Shown piece by piece: positions 1 to 10,632 of a stretch of 64,000 nt of DNA. Location of the stretch: assembly GCA_016630955.3 (NCBI GenBank), contig CM049987.1:1984001-2048000 (forward strand), written 5' to 3'. This DNA comes from Didymella arachidicola (Eukaryota; Ascomycota; Dothideomycetes; Pleosporales; Didymellaceae). Each line of letters starts with the position of its first letter. Positions within the stretch are counted from its first letter, which is position 1. Made by a program: the position numbers and the translations under genes. Below the pieces are notes generated by a model that made no database searches, was not told the origin of the DNA, and saw nothing but the letters and a program-made list of their open reading frames with translations.

Positions 1-29
1 CCATGTCTTGATTCATTCATGTCTGATAT

Positions 30-1517
30 CTAATCGTCGCCTCTGAGAAACCCTCCACCGCCAAACTTGGCGCGATGCGTCTTCCCTATTCTCGGCTTCC
101 CCTTGGCCTGCTGTCCCTGGCGGCCCTTCAACCACGCCTCCCTCACACCCTTTGCATTCCTGCTCACCTTGGGCGGCAGCACCCTGTTCTGCTGGCCCAG
201 GACAGCAACATGGTGCTTCCCCACCCTCTTGTCCTTGGGCGCTTTGCTGCTCTGCTCGAGGAACCTGATGTGGCGATTCAGCTTCTCCCTCCTCAGTTCT
301 TCCTCTGTCCTGCCGCGGGTCTCTGGCGGCGGGGTCGGGGGCCGCACGTCGCCGAGGGAAGCGAGCAGGGAGTCTGGGAGGAGAGACGGGAGGGATGTGC
401 GGTCGATTGCCGTGGGGGTGGGGTCCTCGTCGAGCTCGGCGACGGCGGAGAGGTGCGCGGCTTTCTTTGCGCGGGCGGCTGCTTTTTGTGCTTTGAGTAA
501 GTCGCGCTCGCGCTTGGCGGCTTGTTCGGCGGCGATGCGTTGTTCGCGGGCGAGGCGCTTTTTGAGGTCTTTCGCGGACTGCGCAGCCAGGGCGCGCGAC
601 GTGTCTGCGTGGGCGGCGGCGGCCTGGGAGGCGGCGGCTGAGGTGGTGACGATTTCTGGGGCTTCGTCCGAGTCGGAGCCCGTGTCTGCGTCGTCGTCGC
701 CGTCATCGAGGGCGGGTGTGGGCGCGGGGACGGGTGCTTCGTAGCGCGTGTGGCCTTTGGCGTTCACGGTGGGCTCTTCGCTGCCGAAGCGGACGTGGGC
801 CTTTGGTGCAGCAGCAGCCGTGGGCGAGGCGGCGGCGCTCTCTTGTGTGGAGGGGATCTCGGCTGGGACAGTGTCCGTCTGCGGCTTCTTGGGGCGCCCG
901 CGGGCCTTCTTTGCTGCGGCGGGCGTTGCGCTCTTGGGCGCGCTTGGTGGGGGCGAGCCGTCGAGGGCCTTCTTGCTTGTGAAGGGCGTCACGAAGGCTG
1001 CCTCGGACGAGGCGGGCTCGGGCGTGTGGAAGCCGTCTTCTTTTGCGGGCGACGAGGGCTCGACGACGACCTTGGGGCTCGAGCGACGGCGGATCGTGAG
1101 CGGACTCGCCTTGTCTGCCGTGTCGTCGCCAGCCTCTTCGGCCGATTCCTGAGCATCGCCATCGCCGTCGCCGCCTTTCCGCGGCGTCGACCGCAGCGTC
1201 CGCGTGACCTCGACCGTCGTCTTTCGCTGCCGCTTCGCCTGCGTGGGCGTGTCCAGCGCCTCGAGCCCCCTCTTGCCGACCATCTTCTTGGCAGAGCTGG
1301 CCGGCGTCGCAGCCATGCCAGGCGTCTCGGTTCCGCGGCGCGTTGTGACCATGGTCAGCGTCTCTGTGTGTGTGCGTGTGTCTGCGTCTGTGTCTGTGGG
1401 CGCCGGGTCGCTTGTCGGGACTTCAGGGACTTCCTCGCGCGCCTCGCTTGATCGTCCTTGGTACGACGGGGTCCGGCTTATGGCTCTCTTTGCAGCACCG
1501 AAAAGCTGCGCAAACAT
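30..1517 (-). CDS. UTP16: U3 snoRNA-associated protein, Utp16/Bud21-like
   Basis: Single-exon gene of 495 residues starting at the ATG at 1517. The C-terminal 100 residues resemble the fungal U3 snoRNA-associated family: a basic block with NRHIRFLEQSSKAPKDKRVG followed by a conserved tail with LGQQNRVLPPKVSRNAKGVR. In yeast the homologue Bud21/Utp16 belongs to the SSU processome, which processes 18S pre-rRNA in the nucleolus. The first 300 residues are low-complexity, with Ser/Pro/Lys-rich nuclear-type stretches, an ARGRPKK AT-hook-like motif near residue 205 and an acidic run (DDGDDDAD) near 270, followed by a Lys/Ala-rich predicted coiled coil. At 495 residues it is much longer than the yeast protein (about 214). 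It is divergent from the next gene, with 154 bp between starts. The family call is moderately firm. Confidence 0.75.
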   Translation of the reverse strand: MFAQLFGAAKRAISRTPSYQGRSSEAREEVPEVPTSDPAPTDTDADTRTHTETLTMVTTRRGTETPGMAATPASSAKKMVGKRGLEALDTPTQAKRQRKTTVEVTRTLRSTPRKGGDGDGDAQESAEEAGDDTADKASPLTIRRRSSPKVVVEPSSPAKEDGFHTPEPASSEAAFVTPFTSKKALDGSPPPSAPKSATPAAAKKARGRPKKPQTDTVPAEIPSTQESAAASPTAAAAPKAHVRFGSEEPTVNAKGHTRYEAPVPAPTPALDDGDDDADTGSDSDEAPEIVTTSAAASQAAAAHADTSRALAAQSAKDLKKRLAREQRIAAEQAAKRERDLLKAQKAAARAKKAAHLSAVAELDEDPTPTAIDRTSLPSLLPDSLLASLGDVRPPTPPPETRGRTEEELRREKLNRHIRFLEQSSKAPKDKRVGKHHVAVLGQQNRVLPPKVSRNAKGVREAWLKGRQGQQAKGKPRIGKTHRAKFGGGGFLRGDD

Positions 1518-1671
1518 GATATGGGCGCGGGCGGACCCAGAAAAAGTTAAAGTAGCGCCGCTGCAGCAAAGCGGGCCTCCTCGGAAGAGCCAAGACTGAC
1601 CCTAGCGCTGCTGACTAAGCCAATGCCTTCACCATGCGCCTTCTGTCTTGAAATGCATCCTCGTGGACCTG

Positions 1672-3058
1672 ATGTCTTCGTCTCGAGCATTAGCTCGTTC
1701 TGCGAGCCGCTTGTCTCGATCGAATGTGTGTGCATTCTGCCGTGCGCGGCAGTTCGCCCCAGCTGCACGCAGTGGTGACTTCGCAATACCTGCAGTCACC
1801 TCACCGTCCAGCACGTTCAGACGAAACTATGCACAGAAGCTGGACGTGAAGAGGTTACGCGAAGATGTCGACAAGAAGTCACGGCTGGGCTGGTACAAGA
1901 TGACCAAAGGGCAAAAAATCCTCCTTCTCGAGCCTCACGTGGCAGAAGCCATCTACAACGACTTCGTAGCCCACAAAGACCGGAAAGAACACGGAAAGCT
2001 CGTCAAGCAGCTCATGACAAGTCGGTCCACAACAGTCTTCCCATCCATCGTTGCTGATCCATCCAGAATACAACGTCACATCTGAGCACATCTCCGGCCT
2101 GGCCCTAATGACCTTCTCCATCCCCGACCTCTCAGACCCCCAGAAACGCGCCATGCTCCCACCCAGCCCGCACAAACCAAACGCAGGCCTCCTCTTCCAA
2201 GGCTGCGCAGAAATCGAGGACCCCCTAGCCATAAAACACATCCTAACCGCCGTCTACCTCAGCATCCACACCACCTCCACCAACGCCCGCGACACAGCCC
2301 TCCTCTTCCCCCGCTCCTCAATCACAAAATACAGAAAAACCCTCCCAACCCTCCAACTAGCAGGCCACCCAGACCCAGAAGCACTCACCCTGCATGCCCA
2401 ATTCCTCGAGCGCGAGAACCGCCCCACCGAAGCCCAGACGCTATACGAGCGCGCGCTAAACGTCCCCTGGGTATACGACTTCAACGTAAAAGCCCGACAC
2501 CCGGCACAGCTCCCCATCATCGCTCCCTGGAACGCGCTCGGGTACCTGCTAAAGTCCGCCCCGGACGCCGCATCGCGGGACCGCGCCAGGTGGGCGTTCG
2601 AACAGGGCGCGACGCGCGGCGACGATCCGCTGGCGTACTACGAACTCTCTCGTTTCTGCGACAGGGAAAGCGCCGAGTGGCTCAAGTGCGTGAGCAAAGC
2701 TGCGGCGAGTGGGCAGCGCGAGGCGATGTGCGAGCTTGGCCGATTCTATCGGGATCTGAGTCTAGCGAACCCACCTCTCAACCCTGCCGCGAGGGGCGGA
2801 TTGGGGAAGAGTCTGGGGTGGCTGCTGGGCTGGGGGGAGGGGAACGCGGCGCGGTTGGCGGTTGAGTGGTTTGAGGTTGCGGGCAAGGCGGGGGATAAGC
2901 GTGCGTTGTTTGAGTTGGCGGAGTGGTATGAGGGGGATGGGAAGATGGAGGAGGCGAGGGAGGTGTTGAGGAGGATCGTTGACAAGGGCACGGACGATGA
3001 GTTTAGTGATGTTGTGCATAGGGCGAAGGGAAGGCTGAGTGGGGTTAGGACGAAGTAG
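1672..3058 (+). CDS. Mitochondrial TPR/Sel1-like repeat protein, function unknown
   Basis: Two exons, 1672-2020 and 2067-3058, joined in phase 1 across a 46-nt intron (donor GTCGGT, branch CTGAT, acceptor CCAG), give 446 residues. The intron removes a frame change that would otherwise stop at 2085. The N-terminus (MSSSRALARSASRLSRS, then RRNYAQ) is Arg/Ser-rich and free of acidic residues, so it reads as a mitochondrial presequence. The C-terminal half has helical repeats of Sel1/TPR type: LHAQFLERENRPTEAQTLYE, AMCELGRFY, ALFELAEWYEGDGKMEEARE. I do not recognise the family further. A mitochondrial assembly or translation factor is possible but unproven. Codons in the first half of exon 2 are strongly C-ending and in the second half G-ending, an odd internal shift. 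Confidence 0.7.
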
Positions 3059-3330
3059 CGGTGGTGTTGCTGAAGAGCGTGTCTATCAGTATATCTGTAA
3101 TCTAGCAGGGAGCACTGTTGTGGATGGTCTGAACAGTGCAGCAACATCTGTAAGAGTATCCATGGTGGCTGTTACGAACCGAGTCGCACTGACGAGGGGA
3201 ACGTTTGAGTCTGCAGAAAGCTAGCATATAATGGGTCTTGCTGACTTTGATTGATCACTTTTTGTCTCTGGCTTTCAATTCCGTACATGAGGTTTCTTTG
3301 CCTACTCCGACCAATCCGTAGCCTCTCAAT

Positions 3331-4367
3331 CTACCGCCTCCCCGGCCTCTTGGGCTTGCTGAAGCCCTGCTTGACCTCGGCTTTTTCGACCTTGAATTCA
3401 TCGAGAATAATCTGCTCCGTGACCTCGTCTGGATTCGTTGCCTCCAGCTTCTTCGCAACCTTCAAGCCACCTTCGTTCTGCGCCAGACTAACCACGTTCC
3501 CTCGACTCGCGGCATACAGCATCCTCTCCTTGATCTTTGCGCCACTCGGACATGTGGAGATGAACACAATTGAGGCATCTGGATCGTCGTGGCGATAGAA
3601 GCTGTACGTCGGCTCCTTGGAGTCGATAGACGCAGCGATTGTAGACGGCGTGGCAGACGTCGAAGAAACCAGCTTCAGCGTCTCGGTCTGGGGGTCCATC
3701 CTCAACTGCACCAGATTATCGACGCCCTGCCCCAGATTTTGCAACGCGCCAGCAATCTCGTCGTCGACTTTGAGTGCTAGCCGTCCGCCCTGCGCCAAAC
3801 TCTGCCCTCGTGTTCCACGGCTCTCGAGCGCCTCCGCGTCCTTAATATCCTGCAGCGACTGCTCCTCAGCAGTCAGTGGGTTGCTGGACTCGGTGTGCTG
3901 GACGTGCTTTTGCCAGCCCTCGGCGGTCAGCTCGGAGGCCTCGGTTGTGAATATGCTCTCGGGGAAGTGCTCGCCGCCTAGTTCGCGGACCAGCGTGAGT
4001 CTCGTAGACGCAAAGAGCATTTTCTGCCGTACGGGGGCTGCATTTGGAACGTATGTTACTGCAACGAGCGACTTGTCAGGCGTAGAGAGCGAGTCGGAGC
4101 GGCGAAGGAGAATGTATAGGGCCTCGTTGGGCTGGACGTGGGAGCTGAGGTTGGATAGGTCGTCAAGGAAGCTCGAGGCGCTGGAAGAGATTGTAGCGCC
4201 CGGAACGATGGTCTCTTTGTCGATACGGGCAATGAGGCCGCGCTGGGTAGAGGATACTATGAGTTCGCCCAGTGCGGACTTGAGCTCCTGAGAGGCTATT
4301 TAGGTGATCAGCGCTGATGCATCCTGAGCTTTCCACCTCATTCCGCACCTGAAATGCCAGACTGCAT
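3331..4367 (-). CDS. TWF1: Twinfilin, actin monomer-binding protein
   Basis: Exons 4349-4367 and 3331-4295 (53-nt intron, donor GTGCGG, branch CTGAT, acceptor ATAG) give 327 residues. Exon 1 encodes only MQSGIS plus one base. Splicing restores the start of the first ADF-homology domain (ASQELKSALGEL). Two ADF/cofilin-homology modules follow: about residues 5-135 (TQRGLIARIDKETI, LYILLRRSDSLS) and 175-310 (FYRHDDPDASIVFISTCPSG, RMLYAASRGNVV). The tail ends in the basic run FSKPKRPGRR, as in other twinfilins. Length matches the family (about 330-350). Twinfilin sequesters ADP-actin and caps filament barbed ends in cortical actin patches. The nine-residue-class first exon is easily missed by gene callers. 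Confidence 0.9.
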
Positions 4368-4673
4368 GATTTCAGAGTGGAGTGAGAGACAATGGCAGAA
4401 TCCGGATGTTGTCCTATGTTTTGAGGTGTGAGTGGTCTTGCGGGGAGACGGTGTTTACTGACGTATAACCGTGGTGGGGCAGCGTGGCTGAACTCGGCAG
4501 CGGCCACGCATGGGGTCCCTGCATGTGCTTTTCCAGCCCTGCGCGTCACTCTCACATGAAAATTGCCAGCTTGAAAATATGAACGTTTTTAATTTGTAAG
4601 ACAGTACAGCTCGGCCATGCTATGCGCAGCGACCAATGTCGTGGGTATCAACAGCGGCCCATGTTTCCCTGCA
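4368..4673 (-). other. Intergenic, twinfilin promoter
   Basis: 306 bp between the twinfilin start and the 3' end of the mitochondrial carrier gene. I see no gene. It must hold the twinfilin 5' region and the carrier terminator. Confidence 0.5.
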
Positions 4674-5985
4674 TTACTCCTCGTACTGACCACCAGGGAT
4701 CATTTCTCTTCCTCGTTCGAGGACGCCCTTGAGATATTCGTATACTGTGAATGTCACGGCCTGACCAGGGGCAACACGCATCACACGCGGTGTGATGCCC
4801 TTCCAGAAGCTCTTGGCACCCTCTTGTTTCCACATATCACTGCATGCAAAGTCAGTCAGGTCTCCTACAAATACACTGTTCATGACTTACCCTGCGATAG
4901 ACTTGATCCTGGTCATTGCGCTGACTCCGGGCTCTGCAGGTGTCTTCTGCAGTCTTGTCTTGATGGTGTCAATAGGAGCGTTTGAGAATGGTCCACAAGC
5001 ACCAGAAACGAGACCAATGCATGATGTCTGCCATCCTGGCAGATCTGTGGTGTTCTGGTACTTCTGCAAGGCCGCTCTCAGCTCCGAATAGGCCGTGAAG
5101 TTGGCAGCCTGGTTCGTTCCCTGTCGCAGCGCTGTAAGGGACACGCCGCGCCACAGCGCGCCCGCACCCTCCTCTTTTACGACCGTGTATAGAGCATGTG
5201 CAGCGTTTCTGTACTTCGGTACGTCGAGGGGATCAGCCATAGAGTGGTGTTGTGCTTGTAGGCGGATCTTGACAACCTCCATTGGTGTGACGACGAGAAC
5301 TGCTTCGGTGACACCGGCGGCGAGACCAGCTGCGATAATGTCAGTCCATGTCTCTACATGTGAACAGAGATGGCTCCTTTCGAGGAGTGGTTCCCAAACT
5401 CTTTGCATCTTAGATCAGAACCTACCCACGAATGTTGATTTCGAGGTGACCAGTCCATTCTGGTCCGCAAGCTTTTGCTTGTACCACTCGTACGAAGTAA
5501 AGCGAATGGCCATTTTGGGTACGATACCCGTAAGGACAGCGCCGAGACCCTTGTAGAGACCCAATGCTGTCTCACGCTTTACAATTTCGGCGCCAGTCTT
5601 AATAAACCCGCGCTTTGGCGCCTGCAGATGAACGTTAGAACTGCGTAGCATCTTGCGCCTTACTGGCTTTCCAATCAAGTAGAAAGACATACACCAGGCA
5701 TGCGCGCCCGCTTAGAAAGCTGCATTCGAACTTTGATGGTGTCTGCGAGTTCAGTCAGCTATTTCGCCATTCGAATGGGGTGGTTATTCGCGCGTATGAC
5801 ATACCCAGAGGATGGCAGATGAGCGCCTCCATCATGCCAGCACCACCACCAGCTGCAAGACAGTCAGTTTACTGCCTTGGAGCACAATGAGGCTCTCGGT
5901 TCTTCAGCCTGTACCCACCGATCAAATTGGTAGCTGCGGAAGCTGGCTTCTTGCCGCCAGGGCCTTGTGTTGATTTTGCGGACAT
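4674..5985 (-). CDS. SFC1: Mitochondrial succinate-fumarate carrier
   Basis: Six exons (5919-5985, 5805-5852, 5693-5742, 5426-5621, 4891-5329, 4674-4839) with introns of 66, 62, 71, 96 and 51 nt give 321 residues. All junctions keep frame and rebuild the family sequence, for example NLIAGGGAGMMEALICHPLD across exons 1-3. It has three Solcar repeats with carrier signatures PLDTIKVR, APIDTIKTRLQ and TPMEVVKIRLQ. The segment ending in ALRQGTNQAANFTAYSEL closely matches Acr1/Sfc1 (acuL in Aspergillus). This inner-membrane antiporter imports succinate and exports fumarate, and is needed for growth on acetate or ethanol. Five introns in a 1.3-kb gene make it the most fragmented in the window. A related citrate or oxodicarboxylate carrier is less likely. 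Confidence 0.9.
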
Positions 5986-7070
5986 TGTGTGCGGATGTGA
6001 TGCCTCTCAGCTTGGAGTTTGAGCGATTGCGTGTGAATGGACTCTCAGAGGCCCTGAGGTTCAGAGATTGGGGAGTTGGCTGATTATGACGCTGCGCGAC
6101 CTTCCTTCCCCAGTTCTTGGAGCTCTAGCTAGCTCTCAAAGGCCTCGGCTCTTTCCTAGATCAAAGGGTCTTGCCAAATGCAGAATCGACGTCAACAGCG
6201 ACAAAAGCTTCAGGCTTGAAGGGTAAGAAGAGAACAACGGCTTGTGAGAGCAAAGAAGACCGTCACAGTCATATTCAGCTCTCTCTTTACCGCGGGTGTG
6301 AGAACATAAAACACACGCCGAGGCCGAGGCCAGTGCAGCGGCCCAGGCCCGCTGTTACTAAAGCGAGGGCACGCGTTGCGCCTGCAGCATCAGTGAGCTT
6401 GGCGCTAGCCGTCGCCTTAATTACCCCAGATCTGTGGTTAGGGCGAGCGGAACCTTGGGGAGCGGAGATGTCTTTCGGCCGGGATCGGCTGGCAAAGGAT
6501 TGGCTTTACCGAGCAACAATACAGATCCTTTCAGCAACGAAATGCTGCTTCGTAACAGGACAAAACATCTGGAGTAAGAGAGCACAGATGTGTCCTTACC
6601 GAGCCTGGTGTCGGACGTGCACGTGAATGTGTCTGTACATGAGCTGAGGTGTAGCTCTCATGTGAAGATGACGTTGATTGACATCGAGCCTCCGCGACTG
6701 CAGCTCCCGAGTAGACCCGCCTGCGCACGTGCACGAAGATGTACCGGCTGAAGTGAGGAAGGTCGGTTGCTGTTCTCCCATTTCTCCGCAGCCCTGCAGG
6801 ATATCATCTCCTGAGTGCCCCATCACGATACCGTGCTGCCTCAACATCATTGGTGGGAAATCCACGGGCAGGCAAAGTACAGACCTCAGACTGGCACTGA
6901 ATTGCTTTGAAGAAGTCCTGTGAAACATTCCCACGGCTCGAAGATGTGCAAGATCTCGGACACTACTCGCTTGAAGGCGTACGTAAAGCCACGAACTAGA
7001 AAAGGGGTATATTCGCTATGCGGTCTAAAGTACATCCGGAAAAGGTCAAATTCGCTCAACCAACACCGGC
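5986..7070. other. 1.1-kb intergenic region
   Basis: Lies between the carrier start and the FHIP stop codon, so it carries the carrier promoter and the FHIP 3' end. There is a short GC-rich direct repetition (GAGGCCGAGGCC near 6319). Open frames here show no recognisable protein features, and I call no gene. Confidence 0.5.
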
Positions 7071-9950
7071 TCATGCAAATTTGACCTCGTTAAATAAGCT
7101 CGCTCTGATCTGCATCAAAGCGACCAGCTCCAGTACGAATTCTTGGAGAATGACCACGTTGGTGATGATATGCAGAAGGCTGGCTTCACGTATGTCGTCC
7201 TGCTCTTCTGTCTCTGCGCCAGTGCTGGCATCGTCAGAAGGCTCTTTGGGCGGAGGCTGGTATTTCGATAGCATGACTTCGATCTTCTGCGAGCCAGTTG
7301 CTTTGCGGAAGCGTATCCGTCTCCTCAACAGATCTGAGTGTCTGAAGCCAGCGAGATTGGCATCGATATCTGAGAACAGAGTGGTCTGACGTTTACCACC
7401 CTGTGGTGCGGGCAGCGGCGAGGCACCTCTTGAGGGCGAGCCTACAAGTGTCTGGCCACCAAACCTTGAGGGCGCTGGCGAAGATCCCTGAGAGCTCACT
7501 TGTTCGGAAAGGGTCTCTTTGCGGCCCCTAGGTGACTGTGTCCTTGATGGAGTGGCCGAGTCATCGAGCACATGCTTTGGTATCTGAGGTGTCCAAGAAC
7601 CGGGTGCCTCTGGGAGCTGTTGAATTGTCCTAGGCTGCATTGTTGCTTGTTTCATAGCATCATGCATCTCCTCGTGAAACCTGAACGCGTTCTTGCGATT
7701 GACAACATGCTCGTCCCAGTCAGGGATATCACCGCGAAGCGCTGTTATCTGAGCATGAAGGTTTTGTACACAGTCGAGCAACTGCGGTGTTGCTGAAGCG
7801 TTCCATGTCGGCAGGCGGTTCGCCATGTAGACATCACGAAGGCTGTCGTTCGAGAATTGAATAGTCTCCGGGATATTGTCGTCGAAGTGATAGTCCGCGG
7901 GATCGATTGAAAGCCAGCCTTCGAGACGGAGCTGTGAGCACGTCCCGAGGTTGATAATTGCTTCTGTCAAGGCCAAGTTGGTTTCAACATCGTTCGTCAA
8001 GAATCGGAGAAGATTTTCAGTCAATGATTTGAACAGTGGATCTTCCGGAATCAAGTAATGCTGATACACCTCTCGACCAATTACATCGACAGTATCGAAG
8101 TAGCCAGGACTTTGCGAAGAGTCCGGCGGTAGCGAGATGGTTTTCAGGGAACAGGGATGGCTCTCGAGCAAACTTTGAATGTCTTTTAGGTGAGTCTCGT
8201 AGGCTTCGTCCACCCCATCCTCACCCGCAAGGTCGATAGCCAGGTTAAGGTAGGCCTCAAGCTCGATGTTAAGGGCGCCTACGGTTCGATGCGGTTCTTT
8301 GTAATGGACATTCATGACTTTGATCAACGACCCCAGTCCGTAACTGTGGTTCTTGCCAAGTATGACAGTCGTAAGCTTCAATGCAGATGTGACAGTCTGT
8401 GGATTCCTGGAGTCGGTGCTGCCCAGGATCAAGTCGACGAGGTTGAATAAAGACGGGTTAAGTCGATCGTCTTCTTTGTCGAAGTGACTCATCAGCATGA
8501 GAGACTGCCGTTTTTTGACCGCAGCTGAAGAAGAAGGTATCTTGCCTGTCAGTGTGCGATCCGGGAGCGCAAGTAGGTACTGCAGGATCATATGAACGAG
8601 CTCTGGGTGATCGAGAGCATCGAGTATTCTTCGCAGATATGTGAGCACGGCCACAGAAGATCCACCGTCTGCGTCAGAAGACTCTAGTAAAGAAGGGTAT
8701 CTGCAAAGTGTCAGTATCGGGTCTTCACGTATTAGATAATTTTATGGCTTACAGAAGCTGTTGCAAAAACAGAACGTGGAAGTGATCGATCAGTGTATCC
8801 CTGACGTCTGTGGAACGGCAGTGCTCCAACACATCCTGCCAGAAGGCGAGGTACGATAGGAAAGTACCAATGTGAGTCTGGAACTCGTCTGTGTGCAAAT
8901 TCTCGGTGTCCTCGTTGGCTTTTGTCTCCACATAGTCAGAGAACGATAATATGAGCGGAAGGTTATGTTGTGGATGGAGTATAGAAAGCTTCCTATCTCT
9001 GATTAGCAACGTCGTCGTCTGGGGCAAATGGCTCCAGAACACTCACCTGCTGAGCTGGCTGTACAATGCCCCAAGACCAGATGCCATGAGTGTAGGCAGG
9101 TCACTGTTCACTATCCATTGCTCTAGAGTCATGGACTTCGAGGCAGACTCAAATACGTATAGCAGGCCGGTACGAGCAAAATCCCCGATTCGACCCTCAT
9201 GATGGACGTGGTCGATGAGTTGGTAGCATAGTGGGAAATCCTCCTTCTGAGTCACACCAGCAAAGTCCTTGCCCTGGGCTTTGTGCCGGCTGATGGAGTC
9301 GCCAGTCGTGGTGAACCACACTGGCAGGATCTCTGGCTGCAACCTGATCTTGGCCGCAATTCCAAAGAGCAATTCGACGATGTCCGCTTCGATATCCTCC
9401 CCGACAGCCATAGTGCCAGAACCCACAGTCCTATTTATAAAGTTCATGAGGGATACCGCGAAGACATCGTTCTCCAGGAAGTCCTCCTCCTCGCTTTCGA
9501 TGAGTGTGCTGTAAAAGTTGACGGCGTCTCGGACGACACCCTCATCGTACGAAGTCGCTGCAATCTTAGATATGCCAGTATATAATTGCTGTGCTGCAGC
9601 GAACTGAAGACAGAGGTGCGGTGCGGGCGATCGAGACTCATCGTTCAGTATGTTGGTCAGGGACTGAATTCCACGGCGGATATTCGTCAGCGCGTCGCCG
9701 TCGCTGGCGAGGTTTTGCGTCTTTTGCCATTGCGACTGATAACAAGGTCAGCTGTGAACTGGACAAGTGCTTGTGAGTTATTCATTGTACCAGGATCTGA
9801 TTGTATCGCTGCCGAAAGCGTGCCAGACGCTGTTGGGGATTGTTTGGAGCGGCTTGTTTCTTCTGGGAAGAACCGCCGAGTAGCCTTACCCACTACATCC
9901 ACAGGTCAGCAAAGGCAGCTCGGAGGACAACTTGTACGAACGAAGTCCAT
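7071..9950 (-). CDS. FHIP-type HOOK-interacting protein (RAI16-like)
   Basis: Five exons (9942-9950, 9791-9892, 9047-9735, 8753-8998, 7071-8700), introns 49, 55, 48 and 52 nt, give 891 residues. The first exon is just nine bases, ATG GAC TTC. Joined to exon 2 it makes MDFWVRLLGGSS, the expected start of fungal FHIP proteins. Family blocks include QRLARFRQRYNQILSQWQK, LLYVFESASKSMTLEQWI, LHPQHNLPLILSFSDYVETK and LKLTTVILGKNHSYGLGSL. The C-terminal third is Ser/Pro-rich and then basic. In Aspergillus FhipA works with Fts1 and HookA to link early endosomes to dynein. The length fits the family. The donor of intron 1 is the weak GTTCGT, but branch CTGAC and acceptor GTAG are good. Confidence 0.85.
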
Positions 9951-10632
9951 CTGATCTTCTAACAACCCCGCATTGGTGCGGTGCGTGCAAAGTGGGGTGC
10001 AAGGAATGAGAGATGCGTTGACGAGGGACGCGTCGAAGTGGCTCCTGCTGAAACCCCGGTGCAACCAATCACTGTCTGACTTCCCCGATGCCTCAGTCGC
10101 TCTTGTCGCGCAAGCCTGCACCACCTCACCACGCACATTACCCAGATCTGCTTTAGATATTCAGCATGCCGATGGTCGGATGATTGTCTGATTACTCGAA
10201 TGAACTGCATGAAGGTATTCCGTCGTTGCATTGGCTGGCTCCAGAGTGTCTATCACGCAAGACCACCTCGGCCTTTGGATGCAAAGGCTGTGATTCCAAA
10301 ATGGCTTGGGGGAGAACCTTGGAAGTCTGCAGGTAAAATTGAGGCAGCTTCCGCAACCACTGAGTCGTAGTGGTGAGGCACCATATACCTTGCTCCTTGT
10401 CTTAGATCAACAATCCGCGTCAGCATCAGCAATATGGTACTCGGAATATAGATTATAACTACACTCTACCACAACCCTCACATACGACTATAGTACTTTC
10501 AACACGAGTTCTGCTGAGTTTGGGGACCACTTTTGCAACTGGTGGTGTCGGGGCGCGTACTTGGCACAACGTTATACAGAGACTCACATTTTCGCCATTT
10601 GTAGAATCTAACATCTCCCACTAGGACTGACA
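9951..10632. other. Intergenic region between FHIP and an F-box pseudogene
   Basis: About 680 bp of shared 5' flank: the FHIP promoter and the former promoter of the F-box gene. No gene or repeat recognised. Confidence 0.5.

Noticed and set aside
1365..1400. GT-rich microsatellite
   Set aside because: Lies within coding sequence for a Thr/Asp-rich tract (TDTDADTRTHTET) and is explained by it.
67..1451. Long plus-strand frames at the window start
   Set aside because: They are the antisense of the UTP16-like gene, open because of its GC-rich low-complexity sequence.
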